Part shown: positions 23,344 to 35,600 of the stretch, one piece after another
Numbering within the stretch: position 1 is the first letter of the stretch
Layout: each line of letters opens with the position of its first letter
Source of the DNA: Plumapathes pennacea
Lineage: Eukaryota; Cnidaria; Anthozoa; Antipatharia; Myriopathidae
Reading direction: 5' to 3'
DNA: 64,000 nt
NCBI GenBank assembly: GCA_964036295.1
Contig: OZ038464.1
Span: 22,890,008 to 22,954,007 of the forward strand
The notes under the pieces: generated by a model
What the model was told of the DNA's origin: nothing
The model's input: only the letters and a program-made list of their open reading frames with translations
The model's database searches: none
Position numbers and translations under genes: made by a program

Positions 23344-25811
23344 CTTACTCTTGCCTGGAGCTTGTTTAGCGTCGAAGCAAATAGTTATCTTTGTTCTGAA
23401 ATTTTTGTTGTCAAGAACTGCTTTTAGCCCGCGGCGTGTTGCCACGGGAATCACGTGACTGTCTCATTTCCATGCAAATTCCAGGAGAGAAGAAAAGATG
23501 GAAGAACAGAGCGAGAGCAAGTGGGGGTATAAAGAAGGAAGATTTCAAGGAACGAAAGAGGCTAATAGAAAGTGAAGAAACAATTGTACGTGAAGAAACC
23601 GGAATAAGATTCCTTCGAAGAAAAGAAGCGCAGTAATTTTAAATCATACTTAGATTTGTTTGGATCTTCTGTAGTCTGTTCCTCTGTAGCCTCTGCAGCC
23701 TCTGTAGGAAGCTCTGTAGTCTCTTTATTTACCTCCATTGAAAGTTTCTTACTAACAGGAAGAACTCAAAGCAGTTATGATACCGCTATGACGTCACAAG
23801 CTCATTGACATTCTAATAAATTTTGAATTACTACTGAATTACCCCATTGTTCGTAAATTTCATGCTGCGGACTTTTAACGGTCTATCCGAACTATCTTTC
23901 CCTTTAAATTACCAAGATTGGTCGACTAATGGCCGGCAAGGCTTCCCCTTTATCTATTTTGTTAAAAAGGAGTATTAATCTTAGTAAGGCCACAGTCAAG
24001 GAGGGGTGGACGGTAAAACGTTTTATATAGAGATTTATCAAAGGGTTGTGAGGATATGCTGAACGCGGTATTAACGGCCATTAGGGCAGTCACGGCTGTG
24101 GCTCAGAGCACACAGGGGAAGGTATTTGCGTCAGAGTCTGGTAGTCGCGAGACTTTCCGGCCGCAAAATTAAACTGCGGTTGAATCGGTCACAGGTGACG
24201 TTGCCATAATGGTATTCAGCTGATTGTTTGGCTGAGGTAGCGTCATCTGAAAGACACAAAATCGACTCAAACTCTGCAACTACTTATTCTTTTGATCTCA
24301 TTATCGTCAGAGTATCTCAGAATCCATCCATGTCACACGCCTTTCATGTCTTTCATTATGAAAACGCAATGATGACTAAGATGCGTTTTCGCCTTCCGGC
24401 CACCAAAACGCCTAGAATATGGTTCCCATAGAGACTTGTTGAGAAAACGCCGGATCACTGCCGTGGGGTAATGTCTTCGATGGAACCGGATTCTTCGGGG
24501 CGGGGGGGGGGGGTTTGACAAGTGAACTAACTTCTCTTCAAGCGGAAGAACTTTGGCCAACAGCACGACAAGCCAAATGATGCCCTTTGGCGGCACACGT
24601 TTAGAATACCTCGTACTATTGTCAGTTTTCAGAGCTCTTTGTCGAACAAGTAAAATGACAAAAGCTTTCATATTGTTATTTTGAAGTAAGATGTGGCCCA
24701 AAAATTTTTAGGCAAGAGATTTTGGCCGGAAGTCCGGGGCCCACTCAGTAAAATAGCGTGGCCCTGTAGTCCGTTTCAGGGCCGAGGAACTTTAGCCAAC
24801 ATGGTCAGCCAAGAGTTTGCCTCAGTGCAGCTTCATACAATACTTTCTGTTGCATTCAGTTTTTGATTTAAAGGAAAGAAGATTTGCCAAAATATGTTTT
24901 AGATCATAGGAAGCAGGTTTCAGATTCATGAGGGAGATCGACGCTAGTTTGTGGGTGAGTGGAAGATGAGGCCCTCATGCGAGAGAGTTGGTATCTCTGC
25001 TTTCACTGCCAAGATGACTTTTACTAAATGTATAGAAATCTCCAATTTCCAAGAGAAACCCACTGTAAGGTGTAATAATCACTTTAATTACTGACAGTAG
25101 TGGAGAGTACAGTAATTACATTCTAATAGCAGTGCTCATATCACTGTTGAGGAAACATGACAGCAAAAGGGTTTAGAATCAGGAGTGGGAAACATGTACT
25201 ATGTTGATAAAGGTCAATACAGTGATGTTCATGCATCTTCACTCATGTCCAGTGCACCAAATGTCTGCATCAGTTTCAACCTCCTTCCCAGGCTCATTCA
25301 TCTCCTGGCCCTGAGGTTGCATCATATTCATGGTTCGCGCAAGACCTTCTATACTTCGCCGTGATCCCAAAACATTAGAAAAAATCAACAAACAAACACT
25401 CAAGTCCAAAGATCCGTTCCTTTCAGGCCTAGTTAACTTCTTCCATATGATCAGTGTTATCGTTATACGTCTGTCCAGACTCTACTCCAAAGGTGGATCC
25501 AGTGCAATTCTCCTCTGTAGTCGCAGATTTCAGATGATCCGCAATAGTCTTGTTATAACATTATCCATTCGGTCCCACCTAAGCGATCACAGTGTCAACA
25601 AGATTTCAGTGCCGATGTTCAGCCCTGTTTCTGCTTGTGAGTTCCTTTCTTTTTACAAACAACTCGTAGCCGACCTTTCCTCCGAACGAACTTGCAGCTT
25701 GGACACATGAGCTTCAGAGCCGAACGCACCTTGTATGTACGTAGAGTTAGCAAAGAATAAGCCAGGCCAGCCTGACGAAATCGCCCAAACAGTTCCATTC
25801 CAAAGGCAAAC
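23344..25811. other. Intergenic region between two divergent genes
   Basis: It should contain the promoters of the SPMAP1-like gene (minus) and of the CxxC gene (plus). It includes a CACGTG at 23453-23458, a CTCTGTAG-rich stretch at about 23670-23725, a poly-G run at about 24499-24513, and a dispersed repeat at 24700-25005 related to 15089-15485. I see no exon with splice context. Confidence 0.45.
24700..25005. repeat. Dispersed repeat related to 15089-15485
   Basis: Shared order of short matches: TTTTGGCCGGAAGTCCGGGGCCCACT versus GAGTTTTGACCGGGCCCACT in sense though not length, then GCGTGGCCCTG, GCCAAAATATG versus GCAAAACATG, GGAAGCA, and a shared TTTGTGGGTGA/TTTGCAGGTGA stretch with GAGTTGG at the end. 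More diverged than the duplicated copy in Gli intron 1. Confidence 0.4.
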
Positions 25812-28800
25812 ATGGCGTCCTTCGAATTTGAGAGTGCGTGGAAGCCTGGAACTAGATTTCTCAGACCTAGTCCTTCTGGGTTTCTATACATCAAGATGGC
25901 CGACAAAAGCTCGTTCACGGTGCTGTCTCGGTGTTTGGACCATCTCTGTCCGAAACTCGCGCCGCAGATTATTCCAGCGGGAGACATCAACGCAAGACAA
26001 GTAAGTACAATAAAATCCTTTTGTAGTTTTGCAGGTAGTGCCTGCGATCAATGGAAACCATTTGCCTAAGGACACACGTGGTTAAATATATTGCAGTATT
26101 TTATGCTTGTTTGTTGTACTTTGTTTTCAACAGATTATCGAAAGTATCCAGCATGAAGTCATGAAGTCAAAGAAATCGACAACAAAGGTCCTTATTTTGT
26201 ATATTGGCAGAAAAATATCGACAGACGACATGTGGGGCATGCATGCATGCATCATGTGTTGTTCGACACTTCTTTTATGTGTGCTGTTTTTAAATATGGT
26301 TTCTCTGTTTAAAAGTATGAATAGAGTATGAAAATCTTACTAAATCATTTCCCTTTCAGGCATCCTTCTGTGAGTTGTGTGGAAGAGCCACAAGAGATGA
26401 AGATGGCGAAGACTATGGAAACGTACAGGAGATATATTTATTTAATTTTCCAATTTAACTTTATAGTTATGTTGTTGCTAAATTCATAATAAAACGAGTG
26501 GGGCACATGAAATGTCTGTCAAATAACTGCAGGTTGGGATGGTAACACGATAGGCTAATGTCTGTTCATCAACATTTTATCTTTAGGTGCTTGCAAGGAG
26601 CATACTAAAATGGGATATTGACTTGGTCAAGAAGTGTTTAAAGGTCTTAAGATTTCAGGTACAGTACAAAACTATTATTCAAATCATTTAGGGTGGTGTC
26701 ATGATTAGGAGCAATTGTAAGAAAAGTAACACTTTAAAAGATAATGCCTTAAATTGTAGACATATCACACTTACCAGCCAGTATAAAGTACCCCTAACCC
26801 CAACACAGTTTATTCTTAAAATTAATTTTACATCAATTAAATTGTTGACTAGTAAGAATATATCCAAATCCAGACCAAAGAAATATTCTACTAGTCAATT
26901 ATTTACTTGACGTACAATAATAAGGACAAATATAGATAATTGGGATTGGAGGCAGTATTGTTTACCAACATTTTATTTCTCACTTGCCTACAAACATTTA
27001 TAACTGATTAGCCCAGTTTTTTCTTCTTTAGCTTGCCTGCCAAGATTGTCAAGTTTTGTTGAACTTGAAAAAGCTTCTCACATTCTTTGCCAGTCCAGAG
27101 GAGGAGTTTGACCAAGCCAAGGTGCAGTCCACTTGTACAATACATATGGAATCGATGGATAACACTGCTACAATACTTGGCATGTCTCTTGTTCAATCAA
27201 CAATATCATCAATGTGGTAAATTCACATGTACAGTTCAGTACTGTACATGTGGATAGATAATTGCTACTAATACTTGGCTTTCTAGGTTTAGGATCTTAG
27301 AGATGATTAGCAAGATCTTGCAAGATCTTACCCAAGATCTTGCCAAGATCTTAACTAAGATCCTGCAAGATCCTGCAGGGTCTTGCAGGATCTTGCAGGA
27401 TCTTGTGAGGAAGATCTTACAGGATCCTGGAAAGATTGCAGGATCTTGCCAAGATGTTCAACCTGGGAATTGTCCCTTGTCCAGTCAACAATTGACTGCC
27501 GGGGCCTGAACTCATCAGGATATTCTTTTGCAGCTTTACCTTTTGGCATGTCATTTTTCACAAATCAATGGTCATAACTCTGAGTCTGAGGAGGGAGACA
27601 TCACTTTACTACAGCAAGCTGTGGCTGCTGCTCATGCACTCCATGTGCTTACAAAGTAAGTTGCACTTAATAGAACTCTTGTGAACTTTTCTGGTGTAGA
27701 CAATAGGATGTTCCTGATCGTGAATTATACTGAAAGTCACATGAAACCTGTTTAACTGGCTGGCCTTTCTCTCCCACAAGTGATCAAATTCAATTTTTAT
27801 TATTTCAGTGTTTCACTAGATATACCATCCAAGAACTTTAAAGTATCAATATTCTTAGGCGGGATGAACGGAATGATAAATGGGCTGAACGGATGGCGGT
27901 TTATTCAAACTAGACAGAATACCCGGGAGCCATGTTGTTTTGGTATCATCACATCACCATGTGACAATTCTGTGACATCCAACTTAGCCCATTACTGGTA
28001 TCCCAAATTCTGTTCTTTTAGGAAGTGGTATTCTGTGCATTCTGTTATTCTGTTGATATAGGCAGTCCCAAAAGAATGTACATTCTTATATGACTGATTT
28101 CCTGATATGACTGATTCCCTGATATGACTGATTTCATGTATCTCTCTTTTTGCTGTAGAAATGTCTCAGATATCACAGTCCAAGGTCCAGATGAGCAGCC
28201 GATCAGTTTAGATATTTGTCACAAGGTTGCCATGTCTTTGCTGGAAAAGGAATGCACCGCTATGCCCCAGAGCACCAAAAAGAGCAAAAAGACGAAACGC
28301 GGCAAAGAAGCAACTGGTGCGGGTCAAATTGATGCCGTGAATGCTTTCGGTGGTGGGAACAACGAAACGCCCAAAAAATCGAAAAAAGCAAAGAGGAACA
28401 GAAATCTGGAAAACGGTCATCACCCTGTGGAAAGTAACAATGAAGACACAATAGAGTTGGATACAGTTCAGGTACGGTTTTCCAACTACTCTTAGCGTTT
28501 CCTTTTGTTTTGTCCTCGAATGCGAAGCAATGAATGAGTTATTGTGAGTGGGGGGAATTCACTCGCTCAGTCGGTCGGACGTTCCATGGGTGTAAATTTC
28601 CGCCGGAACCGGGTTCCGCTGACCAGTGCAAAACTCTGGCGCAGGCCTTGCCATACAAAATGGCGGCCTTTGCGACTGAGAATACTCGACCGCCGAAACA
28701 GAGGTAAGGAAGTTGAGAATCGCAAAAGCGATGAAGCGCCGGCTGAAATTACAGTACTTGTATGGCTTCAATGCTTTTATTTTCAAATGCTATATACAAG

Positions 28801-29246
28801 GATAGATCTATAGCGTTTCTTATTCACGAGTTGGCTCACAGGAGCTTTGATTTTGACTTGCAGTTAATTTGATTTGGCGTGTATAGTCACTTCCCCTCCT
28901 CATTTGATTTTACGAAGGGCTATTGTTCGAAGCATTTTCTTTACATTGCTTGGAATATTCACATCGACTTATTGCTGGTACAGCTTATTTTTCAATGTTT
29001 CGCCTCTGCTCTTTATTGTGTTTGTGTCCGTTTGCACATGCCCACCATGGCCTGGTTACTGCATTTTAATCTTTTCCTTTTCGCCAGGTTTCCAAAACTG
29101 TGACTCCCGATACGAAGCCTAAGAAGAACCGTCATGTCTTGTCCGAAAAGAAACCAAAGAAAGTTTCCTCGGCAGTGAAACAGAAGAACAGAAAACGGCG
29201 ACGATCAGCCCCAGGCATGACCAGCGGACTGGGCCATGAAGACTGA
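25812..29246 (+). CDS. Unrecognised protein with paired CxxC motifs and a basic C-terminal tail
   Basis: Eight exons, 25812-26000, 26134-26187, 26360-26422, 26587-26658, 27032-27121, 27534-27655, 28159-28471 and 29088-29246, give 353 aa with phases matching throughout. I do not recognise the family. Visible: a CELCGR knuckle encoded by exon 3 and an ACQDCQ knuckle by exon 5, about 50 residues apart, which could form one split zinc site (treble-clef or HNH-like) with helical sequence between; a predicted helical stretch (LLQQAVAAAHALHVL); then a long Lys/Arg-rich, low-complexity tail with several nuclear-localisation-like clusters (KKSKKTKRGK, KKSKKAKRNR, KNRKRRRS). No signal peptide or TM. 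A nuclear nucleic-acid-associated role is a guess from composition only. Two in-frame ATGs (25812 and 25896) both have good context; the first is used. Intron 5 holds an AGATCTTGC repeat. Confidence 0.75.
27298..27455. repeat. AAGATCTTGC-type minisatellite in an intron
   Basis: Imperfect tandem copies of about 10-12 bp units (AGATCTTGCA, AGATCCTGCA) fill most of this stretch of intron 5 of the CxxC gene. The unit is nearly self-complementary, so the transcript could fold into many short hairpins. Confidence 0.65.
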
Positions 29247-30162
29247 ATGCTTAGGGTGCGTATACAAAAAGCGTCTGCGATAATACAGTACGTTCCCACA
29301 TACTGTACAGGCGGAAATGGCCGATCACCTTATTTTGCAAATCAATGGTCACTGGGCAAAAATTAGAAACGACAGCAATTCAAGTTCAATTTTCATAGTT
29401 CATGCATCGCTTTGTAAACCTCAAGACTTTGCCAAGAAACTTGTATTTCTGCAGTGCCTGCCACAAGTATGTAGGTAACAGCTTCTACGTAGCGCTGCTT
29501 CATCAAATCGTCCATTATATTTCTACAGATACTCCCTGCCTGTTTGCAACTGTACCCCTAAAATTGCTTTTCCGAGTTACAGTCATCAAAAGGGACACGC
29601 AGGATGTTTGTTTTTGTCTACCTTTATTTCGTATCATAGAAAGTACAATCGTAAAATCCGTCACTCCATTGAAAAACCTTGTTGGAGACACTAGCTCCAT
29701 TCTCGAAGGTAGTCCTAGCCTACATCTACTTAATAAATTTCCACTGGTTTGCCGTGGTGTGGACTCTTATTTACCACGATTTACGTCATCACATGGTCAA
29801 AATGTTGTGGACTCACGAGGCGCTTAGCCGAGTGAGTCCACAACAAATTTTGACCATGTGATGACGTAAATCGTGGTAAATAAGAGTCCACACCACGGCA
29901 AACCAGTGGAAATTTGTTTTTTACCACAACATTTAGAAATATACAGGAAACTTTCGTTGTATTTCGCTGCAAAACGTGACATGCTGGCGTCAGCATCGTT
30001 GTCTGGACTCTTATTTACCACGGTAAATCGACTAATCAGAGAGCGAGAAACTAGTGTGTTGTGGTAAAAAATGAATTCCTTATCTACTGACTCGCCATTA
30101 TGAGATATCAATGGGCGCGGAAAAAAAAACATTTGCTAACAGGAGCTGACAGACTTATTCGC
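29247..30162. other. Intergenic between convergent CxxC gene and ZP gene B1
   Basis: No exon visible. It contains a large inverted repeat (29735-29915) and a second overlapping inverted arrangement extending to about 30070. Both flanking genes end here. Confidence 0.55.
29735..29915. mobile_element. Foldback element with about 80-bp near-perfect arms
   Basis: The left arm begins AAATTTCCACTGGTTTGCCG and the right arm ends as its complement; the arms run through CTCTTATTTACCACGATTTACGTCATC and meet around a short GCGCTTAGCCGAG centre near 29825. A partial further copy of TGGACTCTTATTTACCACG follows at about 30003, and CCACAACA/TGTTGTGG pieces flank this at about 29925 and 30057. Typical of non-autonomous foldback DNA elements. 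Confidence 0.65.
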
Positions 30163-33100
30163 CTAGCTTGTCTTGACAGTGAGTGGAGTGTACTCGTATG
30201 GGTTGATTCGCTTGGTGACTTGTCGGCCCAGGTAGATCACACCGACAAGAGCCATCACTGAAGCCACTGTCATGACAGCCAGGACAGCGTCGGTTGTACT
30301 CACAGAAAGTGAAGACCCTGAAGGAGACAAGTAACGGAGAATATGAGTAATTATGCCGAGGTGTAGGGCACGCACACAGAGAAAGAGAGATGTACAGGAC
30401 AGTAATGGAAAGGACTAAGACGATAAGCAACAACGGGAAAAGGTGAAAAAGGATGATGGAGAACGAATAGGAGAACAAAGAGATTATGAAGATGATAAGA
30501 ATGGCGCTGACAGCGATGCCGCGAGAGAACACGCACACAGAGAGAAAGAGGAAAAATACCAGCAAGAGGAGAAACAACAACAAAAAAAGAAGGCAAGGAA
30601 TGGAGGAGATGGGAGAGGAACAAGAGCAAGGGTAAGAAGAAAGAGAAAGTGATGAATATTTTAATGTTGTTGGCTAAGACGATGACAACGACGCTGCTGG
30701 AGAGAATACTGCTTAGCTGCTGCTGAAAATGGTGATGAAGATAGCTATTTATGACTGCTGATGCTACTGCTGCTAATGATGACGATGGTAATGAGGAGGA
30801 CGACGACGAGGACGACGACGAGGAGGAGTAGGAGGACGATGATGATCATGGTGATGATGGTGATGATGATGATAATGGTGATGATGATGATGATGGTGGT
30901 GGTGATGATGGTGGTGATGATGATGATGGTGGTGATGATGATGAGGATGATGATGATGATGATGGTGATGGTGATAATGATGACGATTGTGATTATGATG
31001 TAATTATGAGAAGAGGAGCAATAAGAATAACAGAACGAAAAAGAAAAGGTTGAAGTCGAAGGAAACTGCGAGGCAACCTTCACCTGTTTTAGTTTCATCC
31101 TCCTTGACGTCCTCCCTGATCTCGTTTTTCTTCGCTTTGGCCGCCTCGGCGTCATTGCTTCTGGAGTTCACTCTTCGTTTCTCGCTGACGACAAATGGAC
31201 CCTTGGAGATTTCCACGAAACCGCTGGTCGTATCTTTCTTCACGTGACTCACGTCGCGCTTCATCACGTGACTGAAGAGATCGGCAAACATTTGATTGAT
31301 GTCCTTTGTCTCTGATTTGTCCTTCTTGGCGTCTGATTGGTCCTTCACCACGGGCTTGACTTCCGGTTCTTTCTTGGTTTCTTTCTTCTTGAGTTCGACG
31401 TTTTTATTCACTGGATGTACTGCTTTCTTGTCTTTTGCGCTTGTGAGAGGACTGTGGATCTTCTTCACCGTCTTCTTGAGTGGGTGTACCTTGACATTGC
31501 TGGATTTCTTCTGCATCGGATGTGGAGCGGATTTTGTCTCTTTCTTCTGTTGGTGTTGAGTGGCAAGCTTCTTTTCTTGTTTTGCAATGTGATGAGCTGC
31601 CATCTTCTTATTGGCGTGAAGTTTCTCTGGTGTACTTTGCTTTTCGTCACCTCCTTCCTGTTTGTGCTTTTCGTCTCGGTGTGCACCTGAAAATGGAAAA
31701 AAAAAACACTTCTAGCCAACTATTTTATATTTGTTGTTCGTTTAAAGTTGTCGTGCCAAGTACAGGCGACTTTTTTAGCGTTAGAGAGATTAAAAGCAGG
31801 TCTCGAAGTTTCAACATTGAACAACGTGATGATCAAAGGTTGTCGGCACTCAGGCGCTCTCGGAACATAGGGATAAGTTAAAGCAAGGTCCGAAACCCGA
31901 CCTATTTGCCTAATGATGTCTTTCTTACCTTGCCCTCCTCCCTTAGGACGCTTGCATTCTTGCTTACATCGGGAGTTTGGGTCATTGGCGTCGCACACAT
32001 AAATTCGGCAGTGAATGTAGACAAAGGGGTGGCTACTAAGGAACTTAAAGGCTTGCACGCTGAAGCGCTGTACCGTGGGCGATGGAGACGAATGGAACTG
32101 GACGCTTGGATCCACGGGACACCTGTAACCAGTTGGATTATTAGTTAGCTCGCTTATGATGCAAATTCTCCCAACCATTTAAGAAGAAATCGTGCGAATG
32201 ATGTGGTGAGAAGTGATAGTTAATCAGCTCTTATGGGAACAAGGTATCAAAAGGCAAGTTCTCCGAACTGTATGGTATATATCTGGGCCCGGTTGTTCAA
32301 AGAGTGTATAACGCTATTCGCCGGATAAATCGCTATCCAGTGGATAGAATTAACCATTAACCTTAATTCAGTCAAGAGGATAAGGATTTATCCTGTGGAT
32401 AGCGCTATCCACTCTTTGAACAACCGGGCCCTGGTGTATAATTGAAAGAGAAAATTAAAGTTGATCACTTCTGAGAGTGAAAGAGTTAATAACGTTCTAC
32501 TTGTCCGTCTATATGTAGCACCACCCACCCTTCCCCTGTCTAATTTGTAAATACTGGTTTAAACGGTGCGATTTTTCTTACGACTGTCCAGTGCAACTTT
32601 CTCTCAATAGGCCATTTACCAATAAAGTCTGGCAGCACTTTGGGTACCGAGATATCAAATTTTGGGCTGTGAAACAGACGGTTTGCATGCGACAGACTTA
32701 AGCTAAAATCGCGCTCAGGTGTAGATGAGCCTTAGTAGCCCCTTACCCTTCGACTATAAGCGCGTGTCTGAACTTGTGCGTCGCCTCGTGGTCTTCTGTG
32801 GGAGTAGAGCAGCAGTTTGACGCAAACACTCGCAGGTCTTTCTCACGCGTGTCCAGCGACGCCTCGAAATACAAGCGCTCACGCAGTTTGACCGACACGG
32901 GAAAGTCGTCTTCACTGTACATGTTGGAAAGACCTTTACCCTGGTCGTACGAGCCGCTTTTGTAGAAGTTCAGATTGAGTTTATAGTTTCCTCTCCCTTT
33001 AACATTGACGTATAGCTTCTTGGCTGTTGGCTTGAAGCCGACGGCAGTCACGATCTCTCGATCGAGGTAGTAACACGAGAACGGTACTTTGACTTCTTCC

Positions 33101-35600
33101 TTGCCAACGGTGGTTACGACTGCTGAGCCCTTGTTGGGCATCTCCATCACTTTGTTGGTATACACGATGTATCCCCCGATCACTTTGGACTTGGTACCGC
33201 ATTCGGTGTGTGACGTGGACAGACTGAAGAAGGACTTGTTGGACTGGGCACCGCAGTTTGGATCAATCAGCCGAAGGTGCTCGTCCCGCATCTCGTGGAA
33301 GAGCTCGCGCGGTAAATCGATCTGCATGCTGTTGGTGTCACATGTGAGTTGAAGTCCTTCAGCTGAAAAGGTAGGAGAAAGACGTCATTCTTGGTCCACA
33401 CGGCTGGGGTTGCTAAAGTGGAATTGATCTAAGATAATTAAAATGTTGATCGGTAAAATCTGATTGCAATGTCAGGATGAAGATATTCAAAATCAAAATC
33501 CTTCGCCAAAACAAAAAACTGTTTTGGCTCTTCAAGTTATCCCTATTCTGGAGCTTTTGAGACTTATCATACAAATGATACACTCTTGCTCAGCCAAAAC
33601 ACGCGTCCAACAGTCCCGAAATGTAGAGGTTTCCGGATGCCTGTCGAAAATTTGTGATTCCTTTGGTCTTTTGCATTTTCTGTAAACTTTTTGACTGGTT
33701 CAAACGATTTGACAGAGCATTCTTGACCAATCGGGAAAAAACCCGATTGCGATCTGTTCACGCAAGCAAGCGATGGCATTTTCGCACACTGCTCATTTGT
33801 TGAAAGTCTCTTTGTGATTGAGGCTGTAATTACTTTTGGTTTTGGTTGCCGACAGTCATTTGTTTTATTCAGTTAAAATGGTTTACAATTACCTCCGCAG
33901 TGTCGTCCATCATCCTTGAGCTTCAGGGGATCGGGACATGCACACTTGTGGCCTCCCGCGTTTGGTACACAATAATGGCTACATCCGCCGTTTTCATTAT
34001 CGCATGGATTTCCTACAGCAGAAACCAAAAAATTAAAAGCCTTTAGGAATGTTCTCTCTACCTCTCAGAAGATATGTATCCGAGATGTTAAAGCTGGCAC
34101 GAGAGTATGGCATAAGGCTGACTGAGAGTTTGCTAGTAAGCATAAAACTGAGTTATTTGAACTATCATGTATTTTCTTCTCAAATGGTTGGGACAGTTTA
34201 TATTATGAACTCGGAGTAAAAGAGTTATCACCTAGATCACAAATCAAGACAAGACATAAGAAGTTCCCGTCCCCCTCCCTACCACCCACCCCCACCCCCC
34301 CACCACCCCCCCCCCCCCCCACCCCCCGCCCATCCCATTGCGCCACTTTTGCGCATGTCAAGGATTTTTGTTCATCACTTTAACTTGTGTTGGTGTCCGT
34401 AGGCGATGGCTTAACTTGCCACACTTTTACACCGCAGGAATGTGTGTGTTGTGTATATTAATGGCTGTGGAGCGATTTATTTTGTCAACGTTTTAACGTG
34501 GCAGCGCAGATTAGGAAAAGAATATCAAAAGTCAATAATAAAAAATTCCACCCCCGTCAATATGTCCCGGGCAACCCTCTTTTTTTCTTTTTTTTTTCTT
34601 CAACCCGCACCTTCATCAGAAACATATAAAAGAATGTAGTAATAAATACATCAACTAAAATCAATATCCTCGGATAGCCATTGGAAATTTTTTGGGATAT
34701 CGTGTAATGACTGCAGCCGAGGTGTGATAAGTCTTGGTTGTTGACCTTCAGAAGCTTGTAGCTTGTTGTCCCTTATTTGTTGCGAACCTGAAGGGCATGC
34801 CGTCGCACTCGTGCTGGAAAATCATTTCTTGCATGGCTTGATCATAACCGTATTTCAGACGAAAACTGCTTATATGGACACAGGTTGAATTCTTGCATCG
34901 ATTTTTTTTTTTTTTTTTTTTTTTTTTTGCAGAGCCTCAAGTATGTGCGTGCTTTTGTCACTGGGTAAACAATTTCATGATTGTAGAATGAACTTTGGTT
35001 GGGACAAAATTTGCGGCTTAAAATGCTATAGCCCTACAAGGGTACTGAAGAAACTGTATCAGTCTCAAAATCGTACGTTGTAATGATAACGGACATTACA
35101 GAACCGCTTGACGATTTACAGGGCTTAGACTTTGAGCATCGAGAAAAAACCGAATGAGATGGAAAAACTTAAATCGCACACGTTTAACCATAACGTAACG
35201 TTGGGGCTCGCCGAAAAGAACTGCGTAACATTCGATATTTTTCTGGTCAAAATATAAATCTCAAAAAATCTGGTTCTTAGTGCAACATATAATTATATGC
35301 CGTGCATATTGGCTTAAATAGTTCAGAGTTTCTTATCAATATGGAACTATGCCTTCCAAAAGACGTACAAAACATTATCGCCCTTTGCACGCGATAAAAT
35401 TCTGCGCTGCTTGTATGTAATAGTACTTTTGCAAAAAGAGAAAAACGTTTGACGCTGAAACTATATTTGATGACCTTTAGACATTCCATCAGTACACGCT
35501 ATCTAAAAAAGCGAATAAATTTTCATGTTTCCTTACCTTGTCCAACGGCAAAAGTAACCATGAGAAGAGAAAAACAGAATATCATAAGAAAATGAGACAT
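30163..35600 (-). CDS. ZP gene B1: EGF/ZP/Lys-rich spacer/TM protein
   Basis: Six exons on the minus strand: 35600-35537, 34012-33893, 33362-32747, 32122-31929, 31686-31084, 30317-30163; 583 aa, phases matching those of the other family members. Order: signal peptide (1-18; FCFSLLMVTFAVG); one EGF (about 22-61); ZP domain (62 to about 331), with ZP-N beginning LQLTCDTNSM and ZP-C ending DPNSRCKQEC; a Lys-rich spacer of about 200 residues (332-532) on a single exon, unique in the family; then a TM segment (AVLAVMTVASVMALVGVIYL) and a short tail. The sushi and jelly-roll modules of A and A' are absent. The spacer ends with the family motif SKGPFVV; nearby basic sites are MKRD and SEKRRV rather than R-x-K/R-R. 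Family role in polymerised extracellular matrix is inferred. Confidence 0.85.
30760..31010. repeat. GAT/GGT trinucleotide microsatellite in intron of B1
   Basis: A stretch of GATGATGATGGTGATGATG-type repeats of about 240 bp lies in the intron before the TM exon of B1. It creates artificial open frames on both strands. Confidence 0.8.
32160..32488. mobile_element. Family 1 MITE copy interrupted by a family 2 MITE
   Basis: Left part shares GTGAGAA...TAGTTAATCA, CAAGGTATCAAAA and AAGTTCTCCGAACTGTATGGTATATA with the element at 5863-6073; right part shares GAGAAAATTAAAGTTGATCACT and GAGTGAAAGAGTTAA. The two halves are separated by the 147-bp element at 32285-32431. It lies in the intron between the ZP-encoding exons of B1. 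Confidence 0.55.
32285..32431. mobile_element. MITE-like element, family 2, intact 147-bp copy
   Basis: The ends are perfect inverted repeats of 21 bp starting GGGCCCGGTTGTTCAAAGAG. Subterminal GGATAAATCGCTATCCAGTGGATA and its partner add to the pairing. It is inserted in a family 1 element. Other copies: 7102-7311, 45397-45636 and 50401-50619. Confidence 0.7.
34013..35536. other. Large first intron of ZP gene B1
   Basis: No coding exon seen. Contains a C-rich run (34265-34330), T-rich runs at about 34580-34600 and 34899-34928, and otherwise unremarkable AT-rich sequence. An undetected small exon cannot be excluded, but the flanking exons already join in phase. Confidence 0.5.

Noticed and set aside
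23436-23636. Plus-strand frame of 66 codons divergent from the SPMAP1-like gene
   Set aside because: Lys/Arg/Glu-rich with no recognisable domain or splice partner; it overlaps the likely 5' UTR of the minus-strand gene.
25330-25710. Plus-strand frame of 126 codons upstream of the CxxC gene
   Set aside because: No homology recognised, no splice context linking it to the gene, and opposing frames of similar length occur.
30745-31155. Ile/Thr-rich minus-strand and Met/Val-rich plus-strand frames
   Set aside because: They arise from the GAT trinucleotide microsatellite in a B1 intron.
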